Assembly (NCBI RefSeq): GCF_000003815.2
Contig: NC_049993.1
Location: forward strand, 8,604,675-8,649,326
Reading direction: 5' to 3'
From: Branchiostoma floridae
Lineage: Eukaryota > Chordata > Leptocardii > Amphioxiformes > Branchiostomatidae
Length of the DNA: 44,652 nucleotides
Shown: one piece after another, positions 24,232-34,694 of the stretch
How positions within the stretch are numbered: position 1 is the first letter of the stretch
How the letters are laid out: each line of letters opens with the position of its first letter
Program-made: the position numbers and the translations under genes
The notes under the pieces: generated by a model
What the model was told of the DNA's origin: nothing
The model's database searches: none
The model's input: only the letters and a program-made list of their open reading frames with translations

Positions 24232-24330
24232 AGTGTCACTGACGAAAACTAGTGGATGCTAGTTGAAACGTCTGATCGTGTCCAAATGTATATCCCGTTG
24301 CTTGAGTAACTGCTCTTTAACATAGTTTTC
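24232..24330 (-). repeat. Dispersed repeat, copy B (diverged)
   Basis: Bases GTGGATGCTAGTTGAAACGT and CCCGTTGCTTGAGTAACT match the repeat at 1-125 in the same order and orientation. Confidence 0.6.
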
Positions 24331-24401
24331 ACTTTTTGTGTTTTTTTAGTGGTTGCTGGTTCGCAATTTTCGACGTTGGCTAGTTCCTGTTATGCCGGGC
24401 A

Positions 24402-24755
24402 ATGGGGTTTGCCGTGGAAAGCATTTTGTCCTATCTCAAGACTGGGCAAAGTCCTTTCCAAGGCAAACTCCCTTCCTCGGAAATCGTAGCCTCCTTGGAG
24501 TCAGTAATCAACGACGGCCGGCAATCAGCGGCCCAGTACAAAAAGAAATGGGCACCAAAAGTGTATCATGAGCCAAAAAAAGGCCCTAGAGAGCCTGCTA
24601 TGGAGGCTAGGCAAGCTCCCTTTTCCGACATATTAAAAGAGAACGCAGCCAACGTTGAAAATCGCGAACCAGCTGTGGTCATGCTTACGAAGATTGATCA
24701 CCTTTTCTTGGAAATTGAGTTTCAGAAAAAAGACGCCAAGGTGTTAGAAGTGTGA
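24402..24755 (+). other. Open frame of 117 codons, partly repeat-derived
   Basis: An ATG-started frame with no recognised domain. Its middle (about 24525-24622) matches the right end of the MULE-like element at 25691-26143, both inverted and directly: AGTACAAAAAGAAA, AAAAGTGTAT and GAGAGCCTGCTATGGAGGCT. That makes a transposable-element origin more likely than a host gene. The C-terminal part (KIDHLFLEIEFQKKDAKVLE) looks protein-like, so a domesticated or TE-captured exon cannot be excluded. No start-site or splice evidence favours a gene. Confidence 0.25.
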
Positions 24756-25298
24756 CAAGAAGTTCAAAGTGGTCTTTCTATTTTCCCTCACCTCGTAATT
24801 CAGCCGTTTAACTGCCAGAAAGAAGTGTCCCCAAACTTGCTATGGTGTTGCCAAACTTGTTGTGCTATCTTTCTTTGTATCGCCTAATGTTATGTTCGTT
24901 CATATTTTGAAGCGTTCTCTTTTTGCACAGATCTTCCGTTGATACGCTGGTGAAGGTTAGGCACCCAGTTAGTGACATGTTTTGGGGTTAGAAGGGAAGG
25001 GTGGGATCTAAGCTTGCAAAATATATTGTTAAAATCAGCAGTTTAGTCTGTGTAAGGATAGATGTTAGCTGTAGGGTCATGCCCGAGTACAGGAGAAAAC
25101 TGGGGCCAGGAATAAGGTCTGTTTCTCTTCACTTCAGTTACTTAGAAAACTCCAATTTTTACTGCATATTTATCAAGAATACCCTTTTGACTTTCAGATG
25201 GGGAAGAATTCTTGAGATTGAAATTTGGGTAAGTATCTTGAAGTCTCGTTTCTGTGCTTCATATGTAATCTCATAGCAGATCATATGGTAGCTTCATA

Positions 25299-25451
25299 TC
25301 TCCAAGCAGATCCTACGGTTAACATAAGATGTGTCAAAAGCTGCCAGAGGAGTGAAGCCGAGGTGTGTTTGGCTGATGACTCTCTTTGGTCAGCTGTACT
25401 CCTTAGCCAGCTTTGATGCTATCAAATGCCACTGGCAAATCTGCCTGGAGA
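25299..25451. mobile_element. MITE, CCAAGCAGATCC family
   Basis: It starts TCTCCAAGCAGATCCTACGG and ends AATCTGCCTGGAGA. Inside are GCCAGAGGAGTGAAGCC and GGCTGATGACT, matching 1219-1360 and 11377-11466. Possible 9-bp flanks match at only 7 of 9 positions with a one-base offset. Confidence 0.75.
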
Positions 25452-25690
25452 TTGCTTTATATGCTGTGCTGTAGTAGTGAGAATCAGCTGTTACGCCAGA
25501 CCTCATGGCACTTGACTTTTCACTCCGCACTAATCGCTGTGTGGGCGGTCAACTTGTTCCGGACGATGATGGACTGGGAGCCAAGCTCGCTGTGCTAACT
25601 TACATAATCCACATAGTTCTGCCGGCTCCAAGTACGCACTCGCACCACCCACCAGCGCACGCTGACTTCTGCGGCTGATGTCAATCAGGT

Positions 25691-26143
25691 TAGCCTCGAT
25701 AGCAGGCTCTCGGGACTTTTTACCTTCGCCTAGAAGGTTATATTTTGGGTAGCGTTTGTATGTTTGTATGTATGTAGAAGACCAGCATAACTCAAGAACA
25801 CCTGAATGGATTGTATTGATATTTGGTATGTGGGTAGGTCTTGATGAGACCTTGAAGCTGTACTCATGTGTGGGCCACCACACCAGCATACTGCTGCCTA
25901 ATCAAACGATTAGGTTTTGGGAGCCTGGCAGCCTGTTGCAGTACTGCAGCAGAACTACCTGGTTTGATATCTCGTTTCCGTCTTATTTTGGCTCGTAATA
26001 CACTTTTACTGGTCGTTTCTTTTTGTACTGGGTCGCTTGACCATCTACGGGGCCGACAGTCCAAAAAAAAGCCCTGAGCAAAAGTGTATTATGAGACCAA
26101 AAAGACGGGGAAAAAAGGCCCAGAGAGCCTGCTATGGAGGCTA
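25691..26143. mobile_element. MULE-like non-autonomous element, 453 bp
   Basis: Ends are TAGCCTCGATAGCAGGCTCT and AGAGCCTGCTATGGAGGCTA, giving terminal inverted repeats of about 33 bp. The flanks CAATCAGGT (25682-25690) and CAATCAAGT (26144-26152) match at 8 of 9, a 9-bp target duplication. Inside are a copy of the dispersed ATAACTCAAGAA repeat (25783-25850) and a foldback: 25976-26028 is inverted relative to 26066-26110 around AATACACTTTT/AAAAGTGTATT. No transposase frame is seen. Confidence 0.8.
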
Positions 26144-27674
26144 CAATCAAGTCTGGTCTCACTTATGTAATGTTTTCCCTCAGAGTTCGTGCCTATTGAC
26201 TCGAGACGTTAGTGTCGGTGTCTGTCGTTCCCTTTGGCAGAATGTGCGCAAATTCTGCACCGCATTCTTGCCCTTTCCCTATGCTGACATGGCTGGATGT
26301 TTGACAGGCGAAAAGCCCGCCGGGGGCTTAAGGGCTGCAGCTGTAGTTCTCAGCTATTATGAACTGTCTTCTGATCATTTACACGTTTTCTGGTTGCTAC
26401 CATATGTATAGAAAGCTGCTGGCCATGGAAGGCTAAAACCTTCCCAATGTCAAAAGTTGTCTACCACCAAAGTCAATGCACAGTATGTTCAGAACTGAAG
26501 ATAGAAACAGATACTTGTTCTACTGAATGCAGAACCAAGGAAAGCCAGCGTTTCGAGGGGTACGATGGTAGAAGTGGTCTCCATCACTTTTTCACGAGGG
26601 ATGAAGCCTATGTTTTCGGTAATGTTTGGATGTTTGTTTGTATGTACTGTGTGTGTAAGTGGTTTAGCATCATAACTCGAGAAGCTATTGGTGAATTGTT
26701 ACGAAACCTAACATTTGGTTAGGTCTTGTCGAAGGATTTATACCATATTCAGCCCCAGCGCGGGTGGTCTTTCACGGTTCTGCAGTTTCACATAACTAGT
26801 ATCTCGCTATGTGCTGTTTTTGTATGAAATACCAATAAACCATATTGACTAAAAATCAAGCGATGTCGAGGGAAGCGGTAGACTAGACTAGGCAACTCCT
26901 GTGGTACATATCCCTGTCCTCAGATGCTCTCAGCAATTAGCCGTGATTTGTTCAAGACCACTGGGCTGAGTGATCGTAATCGTATCTAAGAAGCGGGAAA
27001 GCATCTCTCAACTGACTGCCGTATTTGTTTTCTTCTGTGTCTATACTTTCCACATCAGGACAGCTCCAAGCACGATTCTGTTATAAGCTCAAATAAGAAA
27101 CGGATGTTTTGCAGTGACTGTCGTTTGTTTGTCCTGGCGATGTCTGTCAGCAAGATAACTGGAGAATACCTGGATAGATTGTTTTGATATTTGGTTTGTG
27201 TGTAGGTCATCATCAAACAACGAAACGCTGTAAATAATTCTCCCTTCTAGTCGTTTGTTATGGTACTGCAGCGGAAATTTCGGTTTAGAGATCTCCTATT
27301 CTGGACAAGCTATAATCATGTATTTTAATTGATAGATAGCTCTTAGAAGAGAGAGTAGTCCGTGTAGGTTTTGGTCCCCAAGTTTATAGCCTGAGAAGTA
27401 TCCAGGCAGACTGTGACAGTGTTGATGACGTCACGTATAATGGCGTCAGTATGACAGAGTACAGTGACGTCAGTGTGACACGTAGAACCCATCAACTATT
27501 CGCCTCTCCTCTAGTCTAGTACCAGAAGTTCACGTCAACATCTTGTCGTCTTTTGACACACCGTGGTCGTTAGAATACTTTTTGGGTGGGTTCCAACGCA
27601 CGCCTGAGGCAAAACAAACAAATAATCCGTACACCTACCAGCCGGCTCTGCGTATGACATTACGTAAGAAGAAA
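26144..27674. other. Intergenic with dispersed repeat copies
   Basis: Two more copies of the ATAACTCAAGAA / GGTAGGTCTT repeat lie at 26668-26730 and 27151-27210. CRE palindromes lie at 27426-27433 and 27465-27472. No exon is recognised. Confidence 0.55.
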
Positions 27675-27715
27675 TAGCCTGAGTGCAACCCTTGTGAGTT
27701 TACCAGGGTGCCCAT

Positions 27716-27908
27716 TACTCTTCAAGCAGAGGTTAGGCTCCGGCTGTTTTTGACGTTTTTTAGTCGTTTTTATCGGGCTTTCTTTTTTGCATTGTATCTT
27801 GGATGCTATGCCCAGCCTAACAGCAAGCAAGATACAAAATAGATAGCCAAATAAAAACGACTAAAAATCGTCGAAAAACAGCGGAGCCTAACCCTTGCTT
27901 GGAGAGTA
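27716..27908. mobile_element. MITE, CAAGCAGAGGTTAGGCTCC ends
   Basis: Long imperfect terminal inverted repeats of about 60 bp: TACTCTTCAAGCAGAGGTTA at the left, CTTGCTTGGAGAGTA at the right, with internal TTTAGTCGTTTTTAT and ATAAAAACGACTAAA. It resembles 4823-4942 in its ends. No matching 9-bp flanks are seen. It appears nested in an older element bounded by TAGCCTGAGTG (27675) and CACTCAGGCTG (27957). Confidence 0.8.
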
Positions 27909-27957
27909 GATCAAAGTATGGGACCCCGCAAACTATCCAGGATGACACTCAGGCTGA

Positions 27958-28973
27958 AATGCATTCATGAAAATAACTACGACAGTGTGGACGTTGCCTG
28001 TAGACATTTGGCAGTGGTAACGAAGACAAATCAAACTTAACTCGACTGACATTTTAGGACTGACGCACATGCGCCATATTAAAACGTCACAATGGTAAGC
28101 CGCACCGGTCTTGAATAACCTCGAGTGGCCTTCTGACTTTGTGATCTTCAGAGGACATAAACTTTCATCAACAGTGAAACCATACTTCCTTTTCAGTGTT
28201 TGTTTGACTATGCTGGCAACAAGTAGTTCTTCTTACCGTATGGCCGATTGCGACTCACAGTGACAATGTTCTTTTTTCAGCTAACACATAGTGCTCTGCA
28301 CTGCACTGTACATGTACTACAACAGGTACAAAGAAGAACGGAAGAGGAGAAATTCCGCTCGCGTTCACCATGAACTTAAGCAAATAAACATGTTTTTCCT
28401 TTCCCTATCCTGCTTACGCATGTTCATGTTGTGTTCTAATCGATGCGTGAGGGGACAATTAGGAATCACGTCAACAAACACCATGGGTTTAGATTTTCGA
28501 CGATGTATTTGTTTGTCCAAATGTTATCAAAGATGTATAGTTGTCGAAACGGAAAGCTTGGGGAAGAGTTGACGCATTAAGTTTACTCTTGGCACGAGAT
28601 CTAAGGTCATTCAAGCCCTAATGCGTAATTCTCAAGCTTTGTTCTCAGAGGGTGCGCTGTGTTCTAACAGCATACACACACACACATGACTGAGGCGCCC
28701 TGTGGGTTCTGGACGCACGGAAAACAAAGCAAACTCCCGATACTGACGTCATTCCGACTCACTAACACACACATCACACCGAACCGCGCACATGTGCGCA
28801 ACCAGTACCACACAAATCACACCTTTCTGTGCTTTAGGTTATTGATTTCCACTTTAAACATCCGTCGTCCTTTCTCGGAGAAGTGCTCCATTGTAAAAGG
28901 TAGTTGGAAAGCTATAGAACAAGTTGTAAGCTCAGACCTCAAACAGAATGACTCAAGCGATGAATACTTGTTC
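27958..28973. other. Intergenic, no gene supported
   Basis: A CRE palindrome at 28744-28751 and a short CA run at 28674-28685. Open frames at 28291-28572 and 28686-28985 show no recognised domain. Confidence 0.4.
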
Positions 28974-29011
28974 CAAGGAGGTTGAAAAAGAATTCTTTTT
29001 CAACTTCCTTG
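28974..29011. repeat. 38-bp loopless palindrome
   Basis: Arms of 19 bases meet without a loop at AGAATTCT, with a single mismatch. The centre reads GTTGAAAAAGAATTC on one side. Confidence 0.85.
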
Positions 29012-29285
29012 CTTGTTCATGAGCCGCCCGGAGATCGTGTTCGTAAATCATATATTCAGCGTTTCTGGATCTTTCTGGTCAGATACAATGGTTCCCGTGT
29101 TCATAGCTGTAGCACATTATTACCAGTAATCGTGCCACTGTAGTCCATATAGCCTTTGGTCCGTTGTTCAGTACAAGTCATTCTTTATGCTTTGTCATTG
29201 TCAAAGGAATTTTGAGAAAGAGATAACAAGCTTCTAAACGCAATGCGTCTTTAAAAAACAAACAATAGAGGGATGCACCTGATTA

Positions 29286-29473
29286 CAGTCAAACCTGTAT
29301 CACTAACCACTTTGAAGAAGGACCACCAGACCAATGTGACCACTTTTTCGAGGTCCTTCAGATAAACTTCCCATTGACACCAGCGTTAAAGAATCTTTTC
29401 TATAATGATCACCTGTCCACATAGATTAGATTCTACTGGTCCCCTGAGTTGTCTTCTTGTTCAGGTTTGACTA
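29286..29473. mobile_element. MITE with CAGTCAAACC ends and TA target
   Basis: It starts CAGTCAAACCTGTATCA and ends CAGGTTTGACTA, flanked by TA on both sides (29284-29285 and 29474-29475). Inside are GGACCACCAGACCAATGTGA and GACCACTTTTTCGAGGTCC. These ends and the TA duplication suggest a Tc1/mariner-type non-autonomous element. A related decayed copy is at about 30168-30362 (right end ATACCTGACTGTATA), and a fragment lies near 11966-12050. Confidence 0.75.
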
Positions 29474-30099
29474 TATGCAGTGTGCATGTAGCCGTGCCGT
29501 GTATATCTTTTGAATGATTGTGAGATTGGAGTGAGCTTGTGACCCTAGACCCCCTACACCACCTTCCCCTCAGGTTTTACACTGACTGATGCCATGTCTC
29601 GTGACGTCACCGTGTTGACGTCCGAAGCCAGCAGGCGGAACCAGCGTTCGAGCTCAAACAAAAAAGTGCCCTCTCGGCTTGTCACTCGACCCAGCCGGGC
29701 GGTGTTGACCCTGTATTTTTAGTTCTACCCGCCCACCTCACCGCGCCATTGTTTGTTGTGGTCGCTAGGAAGACGGTGAAAGGCCGGTAACGCACCTGGA
29801 GACACACCCGTTCTCTCGCCTTACAGGTATTGTCCGTGCAACCACGCCACAGAAGGCTGTATGGAGTACTTAGTACTTTGGACTGTTCCCAACTGATGAA
29901 CAATATCTCAAACATACACACGCCCCCTCCTTTGGAATGGGTTACCTGAATGTTGACTCTCCGGTAACTTATCACAATGGTCTGGGTTCTCACGAAACTT
30001 GTACTTTCTAAAACCTTACTAAGTCCCATATGCATACTACACATTCCTGTATTCGTTAGATAAGCTTTATGTTAAGCTATAGAATTGTAGTTATGTAGA

Positions 30100-30140
30100 T
30101 GCCATACTTTGTACCTTGTACAGTTGTTGTGCAATAAAGT
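30100..30140 (+). repeat. Retroelement 3' terminus
   Basis: GCCATACTTTGTACCTTGTA is followed by CAGTTGTTGTGCAATAAAGT, the same terminus as at 12074-12128 and 31327-31372. The upstream body is not recognisable. Confidence 0.6.
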
Positions 30141-31326
30141 TATATCATGATACACAACATTCGCGTACAATGTCTAGAGTGACATCGCTAGGGACTTGAA
30201 GAAACTCATCACATTAGACAAGTGGTCACTGAAGACAGTATTCTTATTTCTTGGGTCAGTTGAGAAAATAATTGAATCCGGGACCACGCACCAAGAACTG
30301 ACCTCAATGGACAGATGGTCCTTCATTTAGAGAGGTAGTCACCAGCACATACCTGACTGTATATATTTCATTGCATCACCATGTTACCTTTATATTAGAA
30401 CAATCACAAGGTTAACCTTTTGCCAATCTAACAATGGTCTATATATACGAAGAGTGGGCCGCTGTAAATAGCAACCACCCTCCCAACTGGGGGTATGTTT
30501 GCTGGTACAAACGATGTTGTGACTTTGTCCTGGTGAGGGGGTTGGGGGGGGGGTTACTAAGTGTAAAGTCCGTATATCTCTGTGCAGTTAAGCCGTAAAA
30601 CAACTTACTACGTTACTACGCTCAACAGTTGAAGTTTGCCGTGCATTATCACTTTAGCAGCTACCACCAAGTCTCATAATTCCACCGGATGCCATAATAC
30701 CGATACAAGTGGTTTATACTAGTATCGCAACTTCCATGGTAAATGCTCAGTATAACTACACTGTTCCTCCACAGCGAACGACTTTCTCTGCAAGAACACG
30801 TTTTGTCCCTTCCATGGAAGCAAAGCATCCTTTTTCCTCCGTAAACCACCTCTTAAGAGGAAGTCCCACGCTGACATCTTCTTTCCTAGAACTACATCGT
30901 TATCATGGGACAAGCTTCCACGAAATTGCTTCCCCGTGGGGTACTATCTAAACATTTTTAATGCACGGGTTACCAAACAACTGTCTTCAGAATCCAGTAC
31001 TCAAGTAAATAGAAAACACAATGCGGCATCAGTAATCCTGAGGTATATACACTTAAGATATTTAAGACAATCTTGAAAAGGCCTCTATATCGCAGCTTAT
31101 TGATGTGCTCACGGGTATCACATGGTACTCGGTGGAATTATCAGATAAAGATGGCACATTACCAGCTGTACAAGATGGGTGAATTTCCTAACTGCATTGC
31201 ATCCGTGACGGTTAGGGTGAGGCACTATGGGAGAAGCCAAACTATCAGAAAATGTTTCGACCTTTCCTCCCAACATCTGCTTGGAGACACAATTCCTCAC
31301 CAACCGTTGAACGTAATACAGGAAAT
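30141..31326. other. Intergenic, no gene supported
   Basis: A decayed MITE remnant (30168-30362), a long G run at 30536-30554 and otherwise anonymous sequence. Open frames at 30661-31375 overlap on both strands and show no domain. Confidence 0.4.
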
Positions 31327-31372
31327 TCAAAGTTTATTGCACAACAATTGTCGCAGGTACTGTAGGGCAAAG
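31327..31372 (-). repeat. Retroelement 3' terminus
   Basis: On the minus strand this reads GCCCTACAGTACCTGCGACA followed by ATTGTTGTGCAATAAACTTTG in part, matching the two other copies. Confidence 0.6.
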
Positions 31373-31559
31373 TGATATTAGTAGTACATTGAGTCTACTA
31401 GCTTTGAATTCATACATGACATGTAGGTTCTGGGATATACAATATTGAGAGAAAACACAATATTCAATATAGAGCAGACTACATGAATGATACTAGTGGG
31501 AAGCTATCTTGAATAGCACTATGGAAGAAATTCAAAGTGCCGCTCCGTGCTCGTGCAAG

Positions 31560-31870
31560 TGCCGCACAGACACTGTAGCACTCCGCAGCTGACAGCGTGA
31601 CGTCAGAGGATCGCTCTGACGTCATCTGCAGACGACGTTTTGTTACCCTGAGACGATTTCCCAACCTCCGCTCGATCCCGCCTGTCGATTGGAGCCGCCG
31701 CTCACGTCGATAAATTCCTCGGCCCTGTCCGCCCTGGCTTTGCGATGACTTAGCGGGGATTTTCGGCTTAACGCTGACGGGATTTTGAAGGGTAAACTTG
31801 GCAACTTGGCACAAGACGAAGCGTCGAGCTTGCCGCCATTGCAAGCCCCACCGGACGATGTTTTTCAACT
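31560..31870. promoter_or_regulatory. Possible CRE/CCAAT promoter region
   Basis: Two exact TGACGTCA palindromes (31598-31605 and 31617-31624), 19 bp apart, are followed by a reverse CCAAT box (CGATTGGAG near 31687) in a moderately GC-rich stretch. The pattern resembles a CREB/NF-Y promoter. No exon of a known gene is seen on either side. Confidence 0.25.
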
Positions 31871-32209
31871 CTGCGCAGTTTTTTTGTTAGCTTCAGCCAA
31901 CTCTTCTGGCATGTAATCTGTAAATAGGGCAAATTTCTACTAAGTTTCCAGTGACCTATGGAGTCTGGTAGAGGCTATAGGGAAGGAGAAAGCCGAGGGA
32001 GGGAAGTGTTTGATATGTACTAGTCCTGCTTTATAATAGCCCGTACACACAGTGTTGCACATATGATGCCTGTATATGGGTTCAGTACCTTTATAGGCTT
32101 GGGGCATTTCTCACTTAAATCTGGCAAACCGATTCGGGATGTAAATCTGCAACAGCAGCACAGAATGGGTTGAGTTTCACTGATCTGGTTGATTAACCAG
32201 CTTAGAAAT

Positions 32210-32223
32210 TAAAAAAAAAAAAG
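32210..32223. repeat. Poly(A) run
   Basis: A 13-A run, possibly a retroelement tail. No element body is recognised upstream. Confidence 0.5.
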
Positions 32224-32397
32224 TTCCAGCATGACACGGCCTTCTAAAGCCAATAGTCACGACGTTCGGAAGTTTGGCGTTAGAAAAGCAGTCACGACTT
32301 TCGAATTCCCCCGTGTTGGATTTCTTCACGCCTCATGCATGCAGGAAACTGGATCCCTTCTTTTAAGTCGAATCATTACTTACTTGAGGTTTTACCT

Positions 32398-32598
32398 GTT
32401 ACAACATGTACTACGTAATGCAATAACAACTGTGCGTATGATACTGATAATCGTGAATGATACAACTACAGGAAGCGAATTAACCAAACAATGCTGTTTG
32501 TGTGATAGTGCCTGTTACTACGTAATCCAATAAAAATGTGGGTATGATACTAATAGTCATGAATGATACTACTACAGGAAACGAATTAAGCAAACAGC
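32398..32598 (+). repeat. Tandem duplication, about 112-bp unit
   Basis: Shared blocks TACTACGTAAT, GTATGATACT, GTGAATGATAC or ATGAATGATAC, ACTACAGGAA and CGAATTAA recur in order in 32398-32490 and 32512-32598. The second unit has small deletions. Confidence 0.8.
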
Positions 32599-32663
32599 AG
32601 CAAATTGAGTTTCCCGCCATAGCATCGGAATCGAATAAACGGTCAGTAATTTTGCTCAAATTC

Positions 32664-32677
32664 GTCGCCATGGCAAC
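32664..32677 (+). promoter_or_regulatory. Perfect RFX X-box
   Basis: GTCGCCATGGCAAC fits the RFX X-box consensus GTHNYYATRRNAAC at every position. Such sites lie just upstream of ciliary genes in animals. No ciliary gene is recognised within the window, and the site is nearly palindromic, so direction is unknown. Confidence 0.45.
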
Positions 32678-34483
32678 GATAATAAAGCCGGATACACTCC
32701 TGAAGTGATCACTGTCATCCGACCGAGATCTGAGGGACGGGCGAGCCCACTCTAACGGGTGGGAATTTCCTGCAAAATTACATTCTGTGTGTGTTTGTAT
32801 CAAAGAGTACATAATGTGCGCCAATTGTATTTACCCCGCGGAAATTATATAAGCTTGCGTCATTTTCTGCAATTGAATGAGTCCACGGAGAAGGTAATGT
32901 TAAAGGATTCGCCTTTTAGTTTTAGGTCTCATTGTGGTTAGAACTGTCAGAGCAGCGTTCAACTTAAAAAAAAAGAAAATAACAGCAAGCCAAAATCGTT
33001 TCCACATGGACTGTAAGACCTTAATCAGTTTATTTATTTATTATATACGTGTAAAGGTTTAAGTCAAAGTTTCCAGACTGTGAAAAAAATTAAAAGTGAC
33101 TGGTATCATTTCTGACAAAAATTATCAAAGGAAATGCGAGGGCGATTTCTGTGTCGGATCCATTAAAATCAATTTTGTCGAAAATCAACGTCCCACATGC
33201 ACAATACACCTAGGGAGGAGCTAACCTACGTTTTATCCCACATACGACGTCTGTTAGTATAATAACAAGGCTATCAGGAAACTGTAGTTCGTGTCATTTC
33301 TGATGGACCTCCGGTTGCTAGTATAGTGATGCAAAAGAGGGCCGATGTTCTTTAATCTCGTGGGAGTCTAATAAGTTTTGATAAACTATTAGATGACGTA
33401 TAAATTTTAGGCAACCTATTAGAGTGGGCACGCCGGGGCATTCATTCATTTTGTGGGACGGTGCATGTGCCATCATTTTATTTCTCCTCTTTACAGAGTT
33501 GGAACTTTTCTCACGTTCATCCACGGTGGTGGTATATCTCACCGTGGTTACATTAGAATATACAGCTTTTACTAACTTGAGACGAAGGTTTGCGCAAGAC
33601 ATGACGCACGTTAAGAAACTCGACCTGTGTGACTGACGAAACTAATCCAGTCTTTGCACATGACATATTGGTGATTGCCCACAAATAATCACGGTCGATC
33701 TAAATATATCTCCTTCTATGAACCAGTGAGCCTCAACTTGGCTGCAATGGTGAGAAATCATGCCAAGTTATTGTCTATCTACTAAACTTGAGCCTCTTGT
33801 CGAACCAAATCTCCTGTACCGATCTGCACAGGGGCCAGGCCAGACAATTCAGAAGAAGGACGTCCGTGATCCTACGTATTACGCTAAATCCAATGAGGGT
33901 GGTTATCAAAATCTGGCCCCTTCGCTACGAATTACGGAAAAATGTAAGAGTCATTAAGACGACCTTCCCTTCTAATATCTGGAGGTCAAAGTAGCTTTTC
34001 TTATTGAAAAGGTGCATGCAGCCCCCCTCAACTGAATCTGACAGGTGTGACGCCCAAGATTTCTCAGCTATCTGGGCAGATATTGTCTACGTAGATTCCC
34101 GTTCAGCCATCCATGAAACAAGGTGTAAGGAAAGGTCAGAGATGACTGTCTTCTCTGCAAAAATAGCAGCCGAGACAATGGGTCGCACAGACAATAATAG
34201 CAAGTGACACGCCTTGAAAATAGGCGAGAACACATTATTATCTGTGGCGATCTGGTTTACGTCAAACATTGGTGTTATTGATTAATTTATAAACTTCATA
34301 ATTTTTGTGGGGACGTAGACATTTATACTGGAACGCAAAATACGTGAATTCAAATATTACAGTTTGCAGTAAACGGTAGCGTTTTGTTATGCTCTCGTTC
34401 TTACGCCCACATCTACGATAACATACATAACACTTTGTTTCGTTTAGAAAATGCATTAGCAAAGCAGACTGATTGTGTTACAG
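32678..34483. other. Intergenic, no gene seen
   Basis: AT-rich sequence with no recognised exon or repeat. This is the immediate upstream flank of the ATP5F1D promoter region. Confidence 0.5.
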
Positions 34484-34603
34484 TAGCCTGGTATCCAGCC
34501 GTGATATAGCTCCCGAGTCTCTTTTCTCCTCTTCGCAATTACGAAGTGGAGAAAAGAGGAGATAAGAGACTCGGGAGCTATATTACGGCTGGATACCAGG
34601 CTA
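34484..34603. mobile_element. MULE-like MITE with perfect 9-bp TSD
   Basis: The 120-bp element has near-perfect terminal inverted repeats of about 40 bp or more, starting TAGCCTGGTATCCAGCCGTG and ending GGCTGGATACCAGGCTA, with the foldback continuing inward to TTCTCCTCTTCG/CGAAGTGGAGAA. It is flanked by GTGTTACAG on both sides (34475-34483 and 34604-34612). It lies about 90 bp upstream of the ATP5F1D promoter motifs. Confidence 0.9.
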
Positions 34604-34694
34604 GTGTTACAGTACATGTACTTTTGTATGGGCCAATGCAACAGCGCACTCTAGCGATATAAACAAGAAAAGCACTACTGCTTATTTTCGCGTT

